DNA of 64,000 nucleotides from NCBI GenBank assembly GCA_036500765.1, contig DASYBM010000004.1, positions 930,001-994,000 of the forward strand. Direction: 5' to 3'. Under the pieces are notes generated by a model that was not told the origin of the DNA, did no database searches, and saw nothing but the letters and a program-made list of their open reading frames with translations. Numbering within the stretch: position 1 is the first letter of the stretch; each line of letters starts with the position of its first letter. Below are positions 1-8,217 of the stretch, piece by piece. Both the position numbers and the translations under genes were made by a program. The DNA comes from Candidatus Sulfotelmatobacter sp. Lineage in GTDB: Bacteria > Acidobacteriota > Terriglobia > Terriglobales > Acidobacteriaceae.

Positions 1-946
1 CCCGCCGCCGGCGTCGTTGCAGAGTTGGAATGGATCGTTCACCTACAGCGGTAAGAACTACACCTACAATATGGTCGGCGCGGCGCCTTCCACGAACGCG
101 AGTGCCACTGTCACGACTTACATTATCCCGGTCAAGATCGTGATCACATCGCGCACTGGATCGAAGACTACCTTCGATCCTCAGCACGTGCTCTCGAACG
201 GAAACACGGTGGTCACCAACACCGTAGATTCGCCGATCTTCGATTCCACCACAACCTACACCCAAGGTGGGGTGGACGTAGGCACGACCCAGTACATTGA
301 CGCGTTTCAGCGCGCCAACTTCTGGAGCATCGTGCATTCGAATACCAACTCGCACCTGCTGTTAAGTGAGACCGTGCTGGCGGAGCAGACCTTGAGCCCG
401 ACTCGGACTTACGGCACAACGGGGAGCCCGTTTGGCTTCACGGCAGCGGAAGTCGACATCAACTGGTTTGACTCCCAAATTCCGGGCCTGATCAGCAAGC
501 TGGGAATTCAGCCCAACCAGTTTCCCATTTTTCTGCTCTATGACACGTATCTGACGCAGAACGGCTGCTGCATCGGCGGCTACCACAGCTCGGAAGGCAG
601 CGTTAGCAATCCGCAATCCTATGCGGAAGCAACCTATGTGGATCATCCGGGAGCTTTCTCGCAGGATGTGTCGGCCTTGTCGCACGAAGTCGGCGAATGG
701 GCAGACGATCCGCTCACCGTCAACTACAACGGAAACAATACGCCCTGCGGAATTCTGGAAGTAGGCGATCCGGAAGAGGGAGACTCCAATTATGGCGGCT
801 ATCCGTACATGCTGCACGGCTTCACCTACAACTTGCAGGACCTGGTGATGCTGCGCTACTTCGGAGCGCCCGCGACCACATCGGTAAACGATTGGTGGAG
901 CTTCCAGGGAAATTCGTCCTTGTCGGTTTGTTCGAACGGATCGTAA
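1..946 (+). CDS. Secreted-type hypothetical protein, 5' end outside window
   Basis: The frame is open from base 2 to the stop at 946, so the gene begins upstream of the window. The TTG at 17 is only the first possible start codon in view. About 314 residues are visible, rich in Ser, Thr, Asn and aromatic residues, as in exported proteins. Near visible residue 223 is SHEVGEWADDP, a His-Glu pair followed by Glu and Asp-Asp-Pro. This resembles the metal-site neighbourhood of zinc-peptidase-like proteins but lacks the second His of HExxH. A Cys-Cys pair (NGCCIGG) lies near residue 184. A strong terminator follows. I do not recognise the family. A secreted metalloprotease-like fold is possible but unproven. 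Confidence 0.7.
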   Translation, partial: PPPASLQSWNGSFTYSGKNYTYNMVGAAPSTNASATVTTYIIPVKIVITSRTGSKTTFDPQHVLSNGNTVVTNTVDSPIFDSTTTYTQGGVDVGTTQYIDAFQRANFWSIVHSNTNSHLLLSETVLAEQTLSPTRTYGTTGSPFGFTAAEVDINWFDSQIPGLISKLGIQPNQFPIFLLYDTYLTQNGCCIGGYHSSEGSVSNPQSYAEATYVDHPGAFSQDVSALSHEVGEWADDPLTVNYNGNNTPCGILEVGDPEEGDSNYGGYPYMLHGFTYNLQDLVMLRYFGAPATTSVNDWWSFQGNSSLSVCSNGS

Positions 947-973
947 ATAGTTTCTGCACCTTCCCCCCGCAGG

Positions 974-1003
974 GCCCGCTCCGCAAGGGGCGGGCTTTTT
1001 TTG
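974..1003 (+). terminator. Rho-independent terminator
   Basis: A 9-bp stem (GCCCGCTCC with GGGGCGGGC, one G-U pair) closes a GCAA tetraloop and is followed by seven T. It lies 27 bp after the stop of the preceding plus-strand gene. Confidence 0.9.
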
Positions 1004-1030
1004 TCCTCATCGAACAGAATAAGCAGCAGA

Positions 1031-2326
1031 TCAAGCAGTGAAGGGACGCTCTTCAAGCGAGACGGCAGGAGCTTCGTCCGCGAAGGTCGGCGCCAACAAG
1101 GGCCAGCCACGGCGCAGAATGTAATCGAGCCAGGCCCCCGCCATCTGGGATGTGAGAACCGCAGCTAATACCAGAGTCGTGTAGAACTGCGCGCTGACGA
1201 TGCCGGCATCAAACGCCACACTGGCGAGAACGATGCCGGGCCCGCCCCGGGCGTTGGTCGTGATTGCCAGATTGATCAAATCCAGTCCTCGAAAGCCGGC
1301 GAGTCGTCCCGCCAGCGCTACAGAAAGAATCTTCGCCACACAGCTCGCTACAAGGAAGGTAAGCAGCATCCAGAAGGAGAGACCACGGCGCAGATCGAGC
1401 TTCAGTCCAACAATTGCGAAATATATGGGAATGAAAAACGCGAACCCCACTTTTCCAATTGCGTCCAGCGCATCGGCAAAAAGTCTGCGTTTCTTATGGA
1501 CGACGGCGAACCCGGCGAGAAACGCCGCGAACACCAAACTCACATCAAGCGCTCCAGCCAATGCACAATAGGCCAGCAGCACAGCGATGGCATAAGCCAC
1601 GGGCGAATGCCGTGCCACAATATTGAAACGCGATTTGTTAATTCGCTTCACGATGCGCGGGAGAATCGTAAGCCCTAACCCAAAAAAGCCAACGGTTGCG
1701 ATCAAGTGATAGGAGAGCGCTCGCCGATCAAGCGCCGTTTTTTCGGCCAGAGCCGTAGCGATTGCCAGGGCCAGCCATAGGACAATATCTTCCAGAACCG
1801 CGACGCCTAAAACCAGCCGCGCAAAGCGTGTGTGCAATATTCTTAAATCTGCGAAGATCTTGGAGACCACCGGCACTGACGTGACCGCGACTCCGGCGGC
1901 CAAAATGATGATCAACGAAACCCGGTTGCCGTTGGGTCCGGCCAATGCGGGTCGAATCAGCCGCGGCCCCAACGCCAGCCCCAAAGCGAAAGGAATGCCT
2001 GTTCCGACAATGGTCAGCCATCCCACCTCACGGCGTTCGTCGCGCGTAAAAAGATTGCGGGTCTCGGCGCCTGAAAGGAACATAAGAAGCAGGAGCCCGA
2101 GCCAGTACACAAAATTCAGAATGTTCCCTTGATGCTTGATCGCTTCGGTCAGACCAGAGGCGAATGGCAATCGCCCCAGCATGGCGGGCCCTAATACCAC
2201 GCCGGCCAGGATTTCGCCCACCACTCGTGGCTGGCGCAGTTTCATCGCAAAGTAACCCAATACCTGAGCGAAGCCGACCAGGAGGAGAAGCAGAAATAAG
2301 ATTGATGCGAGATCGGAGTTCGACAC
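1031..2326 (-). CDS. CPA2-type cation/proton antiporter (Kef/NhaS-like)
   Basis: This 431-residue protein is almost entirely hydrophobic, with about 12 membrane segments. The N-terminal helix is followed by RQPRVVGEILAGVVLGPAMLG, the signature of the sodium/hydrogen exchanger domain of CPA2 antiporters. VLEDIVLWLALA matches the ion-site helix region, and NARGGPGIVLASVAFD resembles the late conserved helix. There is no C-terminal RCK/TrkA-N domain, so it is the membrane part only. The inferred role is exchange of Na+ or K+ for H+ at the inner membrane. It is transcribed alone, convergent with the first gene. Start chosen at the ATG giving MSNSDLASILF. Confidence 0.85.
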   Translation of the reverse strand: MSNSDLASILFLLLLLVGFAQVLGYFAMKLRQPRVVGEILAGVVLGPAMLGRLPFASGLTEAIKHQGNILNFVYWLGLLLLMFLSGAETRNLFTRDERREVGWLTIVGTGIPFALGLALGPRLIRPALAGPNGNRVSLIIILAAGVAVTSVPVVSKIFADLRILHTRFARLVLGVAVLEDIVLWLALAIATALAEKTALDRRALSYHLIATVGFFGLGLTILPRIVKRINKSRFNIVARHSPVAYAIAVLLAYCALAGALDVSLVFAAFLAGFAVVHKKRRLFADALDAIGKVGFAFFIPIYFAIVGLKLDLRRGLSFWMLLTFLVASCVAKILSVALAGRLAGFRGLDLINLAITTNARGGPGIVLASVAFDAGIVSAQFYTTLVLAAVLTSQMAGAWLDYILRRGWPLLAPTFADEAPAVSLEERPFTA

Positions 2327-2408
2327 GTATTTGCCCGCAGCTTGGATGCCCTTCGGAGCAGAGGGTTTGCCGCCCCGCCCGGTAATGGTTCAGTTGATTT
2401 GTACAACA

Positions 2409-2475
2409 CATTGGTCATCCCGACCGGAGCCGTTCTTCAGGCGAAGGGAGGGATCTCCCGCCCTTCTGACCTGGC
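2409..2475. repeat. Dispersed GTCATCC-type intergenic repeat, member 1
   Basis: The stretch reads GGTCATCCCGACCGGAGCC, then CAGGCGAAGGGAGGGATCTCCCG. It shares the order GTCATCC / GA / CGAAGG / GGATCT with the element at 5366-5476. It lies in the 278-bp gap before the esterase gene. Relatedness of the two copies is by eye only. Confidence 0.5.
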
Positions 2476-2604
2476 GCGTGAGCCAAACTGAACTACTACG
2501 CCAGGCGCCTCTAGGGATTGAGGCAGCTATCGGGTAATATACTTCGGCTGCAATATCGACCTATCGCGGGGGACATCTGGCGCGGTAGCCAGTTTCTGTT
2601 TCAC

Positions 2605-3315
2605 ATGAATCGCGAATTTCACAAGGCATATAGCCAGGAACTGCATAGGGACATGGAGGCGCTGGTCTTCGGCCACGCCGGGATGCCGCTCGTCGTCTTC
2701 CCTACCTCGATGGGCAAGTTCTTCGAGTATGAAGATCGCGGAATGATCGGAACGCTGGCGCCGAAGATCGACCGCGGCGAACTCCAGGTGTTTTGCCCGG
2801 ACGCCGTCGATACCGAGAGTTGGTACAACAAGGGCGTGCATCCGCGGGTGCGGGTGATGCGCCATCTACAATACGAACGCTACATCCTGCATGAGTTCTT
2901 GCCCTTCATCCGGTGGAAGAACCAGGCATGGCAACTGGCTCTAACCGGTTGCAGCTTCGGCGGGTATCACGCGGTCAATTTTGCCTTGAAGCATCCCGAC
3001 GTGGTAACGCATTGCGTGAGCATGAGCGGATCGTTCGACATCCACCAGTTTCTTGATGGCTATTACGACGACGACTGCTACTTCAACAATCCTGCCGATT
3101 TCATTCCAAACATGTCGGATGACTGGTTCTTGAGCCGCTATCGGCAAATGAAGATCGTGCTGGGCTCGGCGGACTGGGATATCTGTCTGGATCAAAATGT
3201 AAAGTTTTCGGCAATGTTGAATAACAAGGCAATTCCTCACTGGCTGGACGTTTGGAACGACAATTCAAAGCACGACTGGCCGCTGTGGCAGAGGATGGCC
3301 GAAAAATACTTTTGA
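2605..3315 (+). CDS. Esterase-D-like alpha/beta hydrolase
   Basis: A 236-residue cytoplasmic protein of the esterase/feruloyl-esterase D family (PF00756 type). The nucleophile elbow GCSFGGYHA puts the catalytic Ser at about residue 117. A His in KHDWPLWQ near the C terminus and an Asp in LGSADWDICLD are the likely other triad members. FALKHPDVVTHCVSMSGSFD after the elbow is typical of the family. The ATG at 2605 (MNREFHKAYS) is preferred, because residues read upstream of it to 2518 do not resemble the family. There is no signal peptide. The substrate cannot be deduced; related proteins hydrolyse short acyl or thioester substrates. It stands alone between dispersed repeats and an exported protein. 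Confidence 0.82.
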   Translation: MNREFHKAYSQELHRDMEALVFGHAGMPLVVFPTSMGKFFEYEDRGMIGTLAPKIDRGELQVFCPDAVDTESWYNKGVHPRVRVMRHLQYERYILHEFLPFIRWKNQAWQLALTGCSFGGYHAVNFALKHPDVVTHCVSMSGSFDIHQFLDGYYDDDCYFNNPADFIPNMSDDWFLSRYRQMKIVLGSADWDICLDQNVKFSAMLNNKAIPHWLDVWNDNSKHDWPLWQRMAEKYF

Positions 3316-3469
3316 CAGGCTTTGCGAAAAACGACCTTTAGCCTTCTATCGCAACTAGAGTCTTTCGGCCCTGTCCTCTTAGTCCACTTTCAATATTTTC
3401 GCACTCGATGCCATCATGGCCCGCGCCTTCGGAGCGCCGAAAGAAGTTAACTAAAAAGGAGATTTACGC

Positions 3470-4147
3470 ATGTCGAAGCTGAAGCGCGTGGGGCTTGTTG
3501 TTTTGTCAGTCTGCCTGGCTGGGCTGTCCACGGCCGTCGGACAGTCTACTTTGCACATTGGCCCGGGAGCTGGCACCAGCTGTGCGACTGGCTGCGGTGG
3601 CGATCCCAACCTTTTATCCGGGGCCTGGAATGTGGATATCTATCAGAATAGCGGGGGCGCTCCCACCGCCGGAGAACCCGTCCTCATCATTCTGGGCGTG
3701 CCCAGCCAATATGATCGTCGCATGCCCGCGATGCCCATTACCGGAGTCACGTCTTATAACCCCTATCCCAACGGCACCGGAGTCGCCGGCACGGCTACAT
3801 TTGCAACCGGCGGAACTTACGGATTGATCAATCCTGTTTCCAACGGCTATTTCGGCATCATGCAGCCTGGGCAGGAAGTTTACTCATTCCTCGGGCTCGC
3901 GGGCGCCAACAAGTCGAATAGCTTCACCAACTGGGCAGGCGAAGACGACGAATACGTGGATTTGACCGTAACCGGATTTGCCATCCACGTGTATGCCGTT
4001 ACCGCCGAACTCGGGCCGAACGGGTTGATCAACTTGTCTCTCGTACAGAAAGTGCCGAAGGGAACCTACATCGTTGCTTACTCCGTGGCCAATGGAAAAA
4101 GCTACGCGGTACCATTCACCGAGTCTGGGCTGAAGGTTAGCTACTAA
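3470..4147 (+). CDS. Exported hypothetical protein
   Basis: A 225-residue protein with a clear signal peptide (MSKLKRVGLVVLSVCLAGLSTAVGQ, predicted cleavage near residue 25). The mature part is rich in Gly, Thr, Asn and Pro and contains a CATGC cysteine pair just after the signal. An AAGGAG ribosome site lies 9-10 bases before the ATG. It is monocistronic, with its own terminator at 4196. No recognised domain. A small beta-sandwich or surface protein is a guess from composition. Confidence 0.8.
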   Translation: MSKLKRVGLVVLSVCLAGLSTAVGQSTLHIGPGAGTSCATGCGGDPNLLSGAWNVDIYQNSGGAPTAGEPVLIILGVPSQYDRRMPAMPITGVTSYNPYPNGTGVAGTATFATGGTYGLINPVSNGYFGIMQPGQEVYSFLGLAGANKSNSFTNWAGEDDEYVDLTVTGFAIHVYAVTAELGPNGLINLSLVQKVPKGTYIVAYSVANGKSYAVPFTESGLKVSY

Positions 4148-4195
4148 ATTCGCGGATTTATCGTGCGAATGAACGATTCGGGCGCAACAATTTCT

Positions 4196-4226
4196 GGCCG
4201 GAGCTTTCACAGCTCCGGCCTTTTCT
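4196..4226 (+). terminator. Rho-independent terminator
   Basis: A perfect 10-bp stem, GGCCGGAGCT with AGCTCCGGCC, has a TTCAC loop and is followed by TTTTCTT. It ends the exported-protein gene. Confidence 0.93.
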
Positions 4227-4298
4227 TGCGAACCAAACTAGGGAGTACGATGAGCGCGATCAGGTATGATATTTCGTCCTAAGGACTAGGAGAATTTC

Positions 4299-5315
4299 GT
4301 GAGCGTTAAGAAGGTTGGCATTCTTTTTGGGATGGAGAATACATTTCCTCCGGCGTTGGTCGAGAAGATCAACTCGATGAATGTTGATGGCGTCGAGGCA
4401 GAGTTCCTGAAGATCGGCGGCATCCGCATGGATGAGCCGAAGAAGTACGCGGTAATCATCGACCGGATTTCGCAGGATATCCAGTTTTATCGCGCGTATC
4501 TGAAGAACGCCGCGCTGCACGGAACGATCGTCGTCAACAATCCGTTCTGGTGGACGGCCGACGACAAGTTCTTCAACTACGCTCTCGCTCACAAGATGGG
4601 CGTGGCGATTCCGCCGACGGTGATTCTGCCCCACAATAAGCATCCCGAAGGAACGACCGACATGTCGATGCGGAATTTAATGTTTCCGCTGAACTGGCAG
4701 GAGTTGTTCGACTACGTCGGCTTCCCGGCGTTTTTGAAGCCTTATTCCGGAGGCGGATGGAAGCATGTCTATCATGTGCACTCGCCGGAAGAATTTTTTC
4801 ATTACTACAACCAGACCGGCGACTTGTGCATGACCCTGCAGCACGGCGTGGTGTTCGAAGAATATTACCGCTGCTACGTGGTGGGGCAAGAGAAAGTGCA
4901 CATCATGAAATACGATCCGCGGGCGCCGTTTCATGAGCGCTACGTGAAGGGGAATCCGCCGCCGTCCTCGCCGGCACTGCATCAGCGCATGGTGAAGGAT
5001 GCGTTGTCGCTCTGCCGGGCTTTGGGATACGACTTGAATACCGTCGAGTTTGCAGTTGAGGGCGGAGTGCCCTATGCAATCGACTTTCTGAATCCAGCGC
5101 CGGACGCTGAGGTCACATCGGTAGGTCAGGAAAATTTCGAATGGATATTGAACGCCGTCGCAGAGATGGCGGTGAAGATGGCGCTAAGCGGCGAGAGTCC
5201 GGTGAAGGAGTTGCGCTGGGCAGAGTTCCTGGCGGGATCGCCGGCGGAGAAACCGCAACGCAAGGCCGAACCGGAGTGGGTCGCGGCACGAAAGAAAGGA
5301 AAAGTGACGAAGTAG
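4299..5315 (+). CDS. ATP-grasp ligase-like protein
   Basis: A 338-residue cytoplasmic protein with an ATP-grasp layout. GFPAFLKPYSGGGWKHV (about residues 141-157) gives the ATP-binding Lys and glycine-rich loop. VVFEEYYRCYVVG supplies the acidic hinge and basic residue, and VEFAVEGGVPYAIDFLNPAPD supplies the Mg2+-binding Glu/Asn pair. The family couples ATP hydrolysis to joining a carboxylate to an amine or thiol. Substrates are unknown. The GTG at 4299 follows an AGGAG site. It precedes a YbdK-like ligase, an M29 peptidase and a second ATP-grasp-like gene, which suggests a shared peptide-like product. A 670-bp gap with a repeat and a broken gene separates it from those partners. Confidence 0.78.
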   Translation: MSVKKVGILFGMENTFPPALVEKINSMNVDGVEAEFLKIGGIRMDEPKKYAVIIDRISQDIQFYRAYLKNAALHGTIVVNNPFWWTADDKFFNYALAHKMGVAIPPTVILPHNKHPEGTTDMSMRNLMFPLNWQELFDYVGFPAFLKPYSGGGWKHVYHVHSPEEFFHYYNQTGDLCMTLQHGVVFEEYYRCYVVGQEKVHIMKYDPRAPFHERYVKGNPPPSSPALHQRMVKDALSLCRALGYDLNTVEFAVEGGVPYAIDFLNPAPDAEVTSVGQENFEWILNAVAEMAVKMALSGESPVKELRWAEFLAGSPAEKPQRKAEPEWVAARKKGKVTK

Positions 5316-5365
5316 TCGCCGCGCTAGGTCAATAAGCCCAATTTCTCCTGTACCTAAATGGCTTG

Positions 5366-5476
5366 TCATCCTGAGGACCGCGTTCTTTGCGGGCCGAAGG
5401 ATCTATGCAGCTTGGCAGCACTCTCGAAGTTGCAGGCAACTGCATGGGTTCCTTTGCTTCGCTGAGGATGACGGAC
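5366..5476. repeat. Dispersed palindromic repeat (GTCATCC / GGATGAC)
   Basis: The element begins GTCATCCTGAGGACCG and ends CGCTGAGGATGACGG, so the outer 8 bases (GTCATCCT/AGGATGAC) are inverted. Inside is CGAAGGATCTATGCAG. Its minus-strand translation gives the peptide VILSEAKEP, a familiar spurious product of interspersed repeats in acidobacterial genomes. It separates the first ATP-grasp gene from the rest of the cluster. Confidence 0.75.
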
Positions 5477-5487
5477 CGTTTTAGATT

Positions 5488-5954
5488 ATGAAAGGCAAAG
5501 CTGCCGCTAAAACCGTAGACGAATATCTGGCTCAACTTCCCGAACCGCCGCGCAGCACGCTGAAACATGTTCGTGCCGTGATTCAGTCGGTGGTGCCGAA
5601 GGAAACGACCGAAGTAATCAGCTACGGGATTCCAATGTTCAAGAACAACGGAATGCTCGTTGGCTACGCGGCATTTAAAAATCATTGCGGCTTATTTCCG
5701 ACCGGTCGGGCGTCATGAACACCTTTGCAAAGGAGTTGAAGGGCTATCGCACTTCGAAGGGGACCATCCGATTCCCATCCGACAAGCCTTTGCCCGACGC
5801 CCTGATTAAGAAGATCGTGAAAGAACGGGTTAAGGAAAACGCGGAGTGGGATTGGGTTTGCCGTGGTTTTTCCGCCCGTTGGTATACTGGAAGAGTTCGC
5901 CGTGAGCCATGGTATTGGCGGCGAACAGCAGTTTCCTCGCTTCGCGAGGAATGA
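5488..5954 (+). pseudogene. Frameshifted DUF1801 (YdhG-like) gene
   Basis: The first frame (from ATG 5488) encodes the N-terminal two thirds of a DUF1801 protein: TVDEYLAQLPEPPRSTLKHVR, then EVISYGIPMFKNNGMLVGYAAFKNHCGLFPTG. It stops at 5718. The remainder continues in the next frame: VMNTFAKELKGYRTSKGTIRF, then PSDKPLPDALIKKIVKERVKEN. The change of frame near 5705-5715 is explained by loss of one base. Family homology ends near 5850, and the frame then runs on to 5954 with unrelated residues. DUF1801 proteins are small cytosolic proteins sometimes called iron chaperones. No slippery heptamer is present, so programmed frameshifting is unlikely. A base-calling error remains possible. Confidence 0.8.
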
Positions 5955-5989
5955 GAATGAGTGGAGAAGAGTGACGGCAAAACAAGCGA

Positions 5990-7126
5990 ATGACCCCGAC
6001 TTTCACCATCGGAATTGAAGAGGAATATCAGACCGTCGACCCGGCGACGGGAGAGCTGCGGTCGCATATTCATGCCGAGCTTTTGCAGAAGGGCAAAATG
6101 CTTCTGCAGGAGCGGGTCAAGGCGGAGATGCACCAATCCGTCATTGAAGTAGGCACGGGGATTTGCCAGAACATCAAAGAGGCCAAGGCGGAAGTAAAGA
6201 TGCTCCGGCGCGACATTGTGCGCCTGGCCAAGGAGAACGGCCTGCGGCTGGCGGCGGTGGCGACGCATCCGTTTTCGGATTGGCGGGTGCAGGAAATTTA
6301 TCCAGACGACCGTTACAAGGGAATTGTCGAAGACTTGCAACTGGTGGCGCGGGCCAATCTGATTTTCGGCCTGCACGTGCATATCGGCATCGATGATCGT
6401 GAGACCGCGATTCACATGATGAATCACGCGCGCTATTTTCTGCCGCACATTCTGGCGCTATCGACTAATTCGCCCTTCTGGCTGGGAATGAACACCGGAC
6501 TGAAATCATATCGGTGCAAAGTATTTGACAAGTTTCCGCGCACTAATATTCCGGATTATTTCCCGAGTTGGGGCGAATACGAGAATTTCATCAAACTCCT
6601 CATTAAGACCAACTGCATCGACAACGCCAAGAAAATCTGGTGGGACCTTCGGCCGCATCCTTTTTTCAATACGCTCGAATTTCGCGTCTGCGACGTACCC
6701 ATGCGGGCGGATGAGACGATCGCACTGGCCGCGCTGATTCAGGCGACTGTAGCGAAACTTCACAAGCTGTTTACAGCGAATCAGGGATTCCGCTTGTACC
6801 GGCGCGCGCTGATCATGGAAAACAAGTGGCGGGCTTCGCGCTATGGCCTCGACGGCAAGATGATCGATTTCGGCAAGCAGATCGAAGTTCCGGCGCGGGA
6901 CTTGATCCACGAGTATCTGCATTTCGTAGACGACGTTGTGGACGAACTGGGCTCGCGCGAAGAATTGAATTACATCCACAAGATTCTGGAGCACGGCAGC
7001 GGGGCCGACCGCCAGTTGCGCGTGTTCGAGCAAACCGGGGATTTGAAGAAAGTTGTCGATTACATCATTGAAGAAACGGAAGCGGGTTTGGAAGACGATC
7101 CGGTTGCCGTTCGAAAAGTAGGTTAA
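5990..7126 (+). CDS. Carboxylate-amine ligase, YbdK/GCS2 family
   Basis: A 378-residue cytosolic enzyme of the glutamate-cysteine ligase 2 (COG2170) family. GIEEEYQTVD at residues 8-17 is the family's N-terminal nucleotide/metal motif. LHVHIGIDD (about 128-136), HALALSTNSPFWLG-like sequence, and EFRVCDVPMRADE follow in the usual order, and length matches the family. These enzymes form an amide between a carboxylate (often glutamate) and an amine at the expense of ATP. YbdK has only weak glutamate-cysteine ligase activity, so the true substrates here are open. The stop codon overlaps the next start (TAATG at 7124-7128), implying translational coupling with the M29 peptidase. Confidence 0.9.
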   Translation: MTPTFTIGIEEEYQTVDPATGELRSHIHAELLQKGKMLLQERVKAEMHQSVIEVGTGICQNIKEAKAEVKMLRRDIVRLAKENGLRLAAVATHPFSDWRVQEIYPDDRYKGIVEDLQLVARANLIFGLHVHIGIDDRETAIHMMNHARYFLPHILALSTNSPFWLGMNTGLKSYRCKVFDKFPRTNIPDYFPSWGEYENFIKLLIKTNCIDNAKKIWWDLRPHPFFNTLEFRVCDVPMRADETIALAALIQATVAKLHKLFTANQGFRLYRRALIMENKWRASRYGLDGKMIDFGKQIEVPARDLIHEYLHFVDDVVDELGSREELNYIHKILEHGSGADRQLRVFEQTGDLKKVVDYIIEETEAGLEDDPVAVRKVG

Positions 7127-8211
7127 TGAGCGCTCACGTGGACCAAGTCAAAACTCCCGCTCCGCCTGTGCAAAATACACAGGCACAACGTCAGGCCAAC
7201 CTTAACATTCCATTCGATCCTGAGTACACGCCGGGGGCTGTCAATGCCGTCAAAGTGTGCTTGCGCGTGCAGCCTGACGAGCAGGTCTGTTTGATCACCG
7301 ACGAGGCGACGATTGAGATCGCAGCCGCCATTGGGCATGAACTGCAAAAACTGGGCGCGCCTTATCACGCCTGGGTGCTGGAAGAGTTGGCGGAGCGTCC
7401 GCTGACTGATTTGCCGCGCGCGATTCTCGATGATCTCGAAACCAGCCAGGTTTCGATTTTTGCGGTGCAGGCACAGACGAACGAGCTGCGGTCACGCATC
7501 CAGATGACCGACGTGGTCAACCGGCGCAAGATTCGCCACGCGCACATGGTAAACATCAATCGCCAAATCATGCTGGAAGGCATGCGCGCGGATTTTCAGA
7601 AAGTCGACCGCTTGAGCGCCAAGGTAGTTGCCATGGTGCGGAAGGCGCGGCAGGTGCGGGCCACGACCGCAGCCGGCACGGATCTGACTGCCGATTTGAA
7701 TCCCAATTACAAGTGGCTGAAGACCAGCGGAATTATCTCGCCGGAAAAGTGGGGCAACTTGCCGGGCGGGGAAATTTTCACGACCCCGGGCGAGGTCAAC
7801 GGAACGTTTGTGATTGATGGCGTAGTGGGCGATTATCTGTGCGCGAAGTTTGGCAATTTGCAGGACAATCCGCTAACCATACGCATGAAGGGTAACCGGC
7901 TCACCGAAGCGCACTCGCAGAATCGCGAACTGGAAAACGACTTCTGGAAATATACTCACACCGACGAGAACAGCGACCGCGTTGGCGAGTTTGCTATCGG
8001 CACGAATATCGACTTAAAAGAAGTGATCGGGCAGATTCTCCAGGACGAGAAGTATCCCGGCGTGCATATTGCGTTTGGCAATCCCTACGGCGCCCACACC
8101 GGTGCGGAGTGGGATTCGACCACGCACATTGATGTTGTCGGGCGGAAATTTAATATCTGGGTTGACGACGAGCAGATTATGCGCGAGGGGAAGTTTCTGG
8201 TGGAAGCGTAG
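7126..8211 (+). CDS. M29-family aminopeptidase
   Basis: A 361-residue thermophilic-aminopeptidase (M29) family enzyme. The C-terminal part has the family's metal ligands: GEFAIGTN (Glu), GVHIAFGNPYGAHTG (His) and THIDVV (His and Asp). The N-terminal half has the usual substrate-binding sequence MVNINRQIMLEGM. M29 enzymes are cytosolic metallopeptidases that release N-terminal residues. It begins on the last base of the ligase stop codon, so the two are co-translated. In this setting it could trim, recycle or give immunity to a ligase-made peptide, which is inference. At 361 residues it is slightly shorter than classic AmpS/PepS (about 410). Confidence 0.87.
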   Translation: MSAHVDQVKTPAPPVQNTQAQRQANLNIPFDPEYTPGAVNAVKVCLRVQPDEQVCLITDEATIEIAAAIGHELQKLGAPYHAWVLEELAERPLTDLPRAILDDLETSQVSIFAVQAQTNELRSRIQMTDVVNRRKIRHAHMVNINRQIMLEGMRADFQKVDRLSAKVVAMVRKARQVRATTAAGTDLTADLNPNYKWLKTSGIISPEKWGNLPGGEIFTTPGEVNGTFVIDGVVGDYLCAKFGNLQDNPLTIRMKGNRLTEAHSQNRELENDFWKYTHTDENSDRVGEFAIGTNIDLKEVIGQILQDEKYPGVHIAFGNPYGAHTGAEWDSTTHIDVVGRKFNIWVDDEQIMREGKFLVEA

Positions 8212-8217
8212 GAAACT

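Noticed and set aside
5329-5685. Minus-strand 118-residue frame containing VILSEAKEP
   Set aside because: This is the translation of the dispersed repeat plus the antisense of the DUF1801 gene. It has no independent coding evidence.
5690-5720. Programmed -1 frameshift in the DUF1801 gene
   Set aside because: There is no X XXY YYZ slippery heptamer and no downstream pseudoknot. A one-base deletion is simpler.
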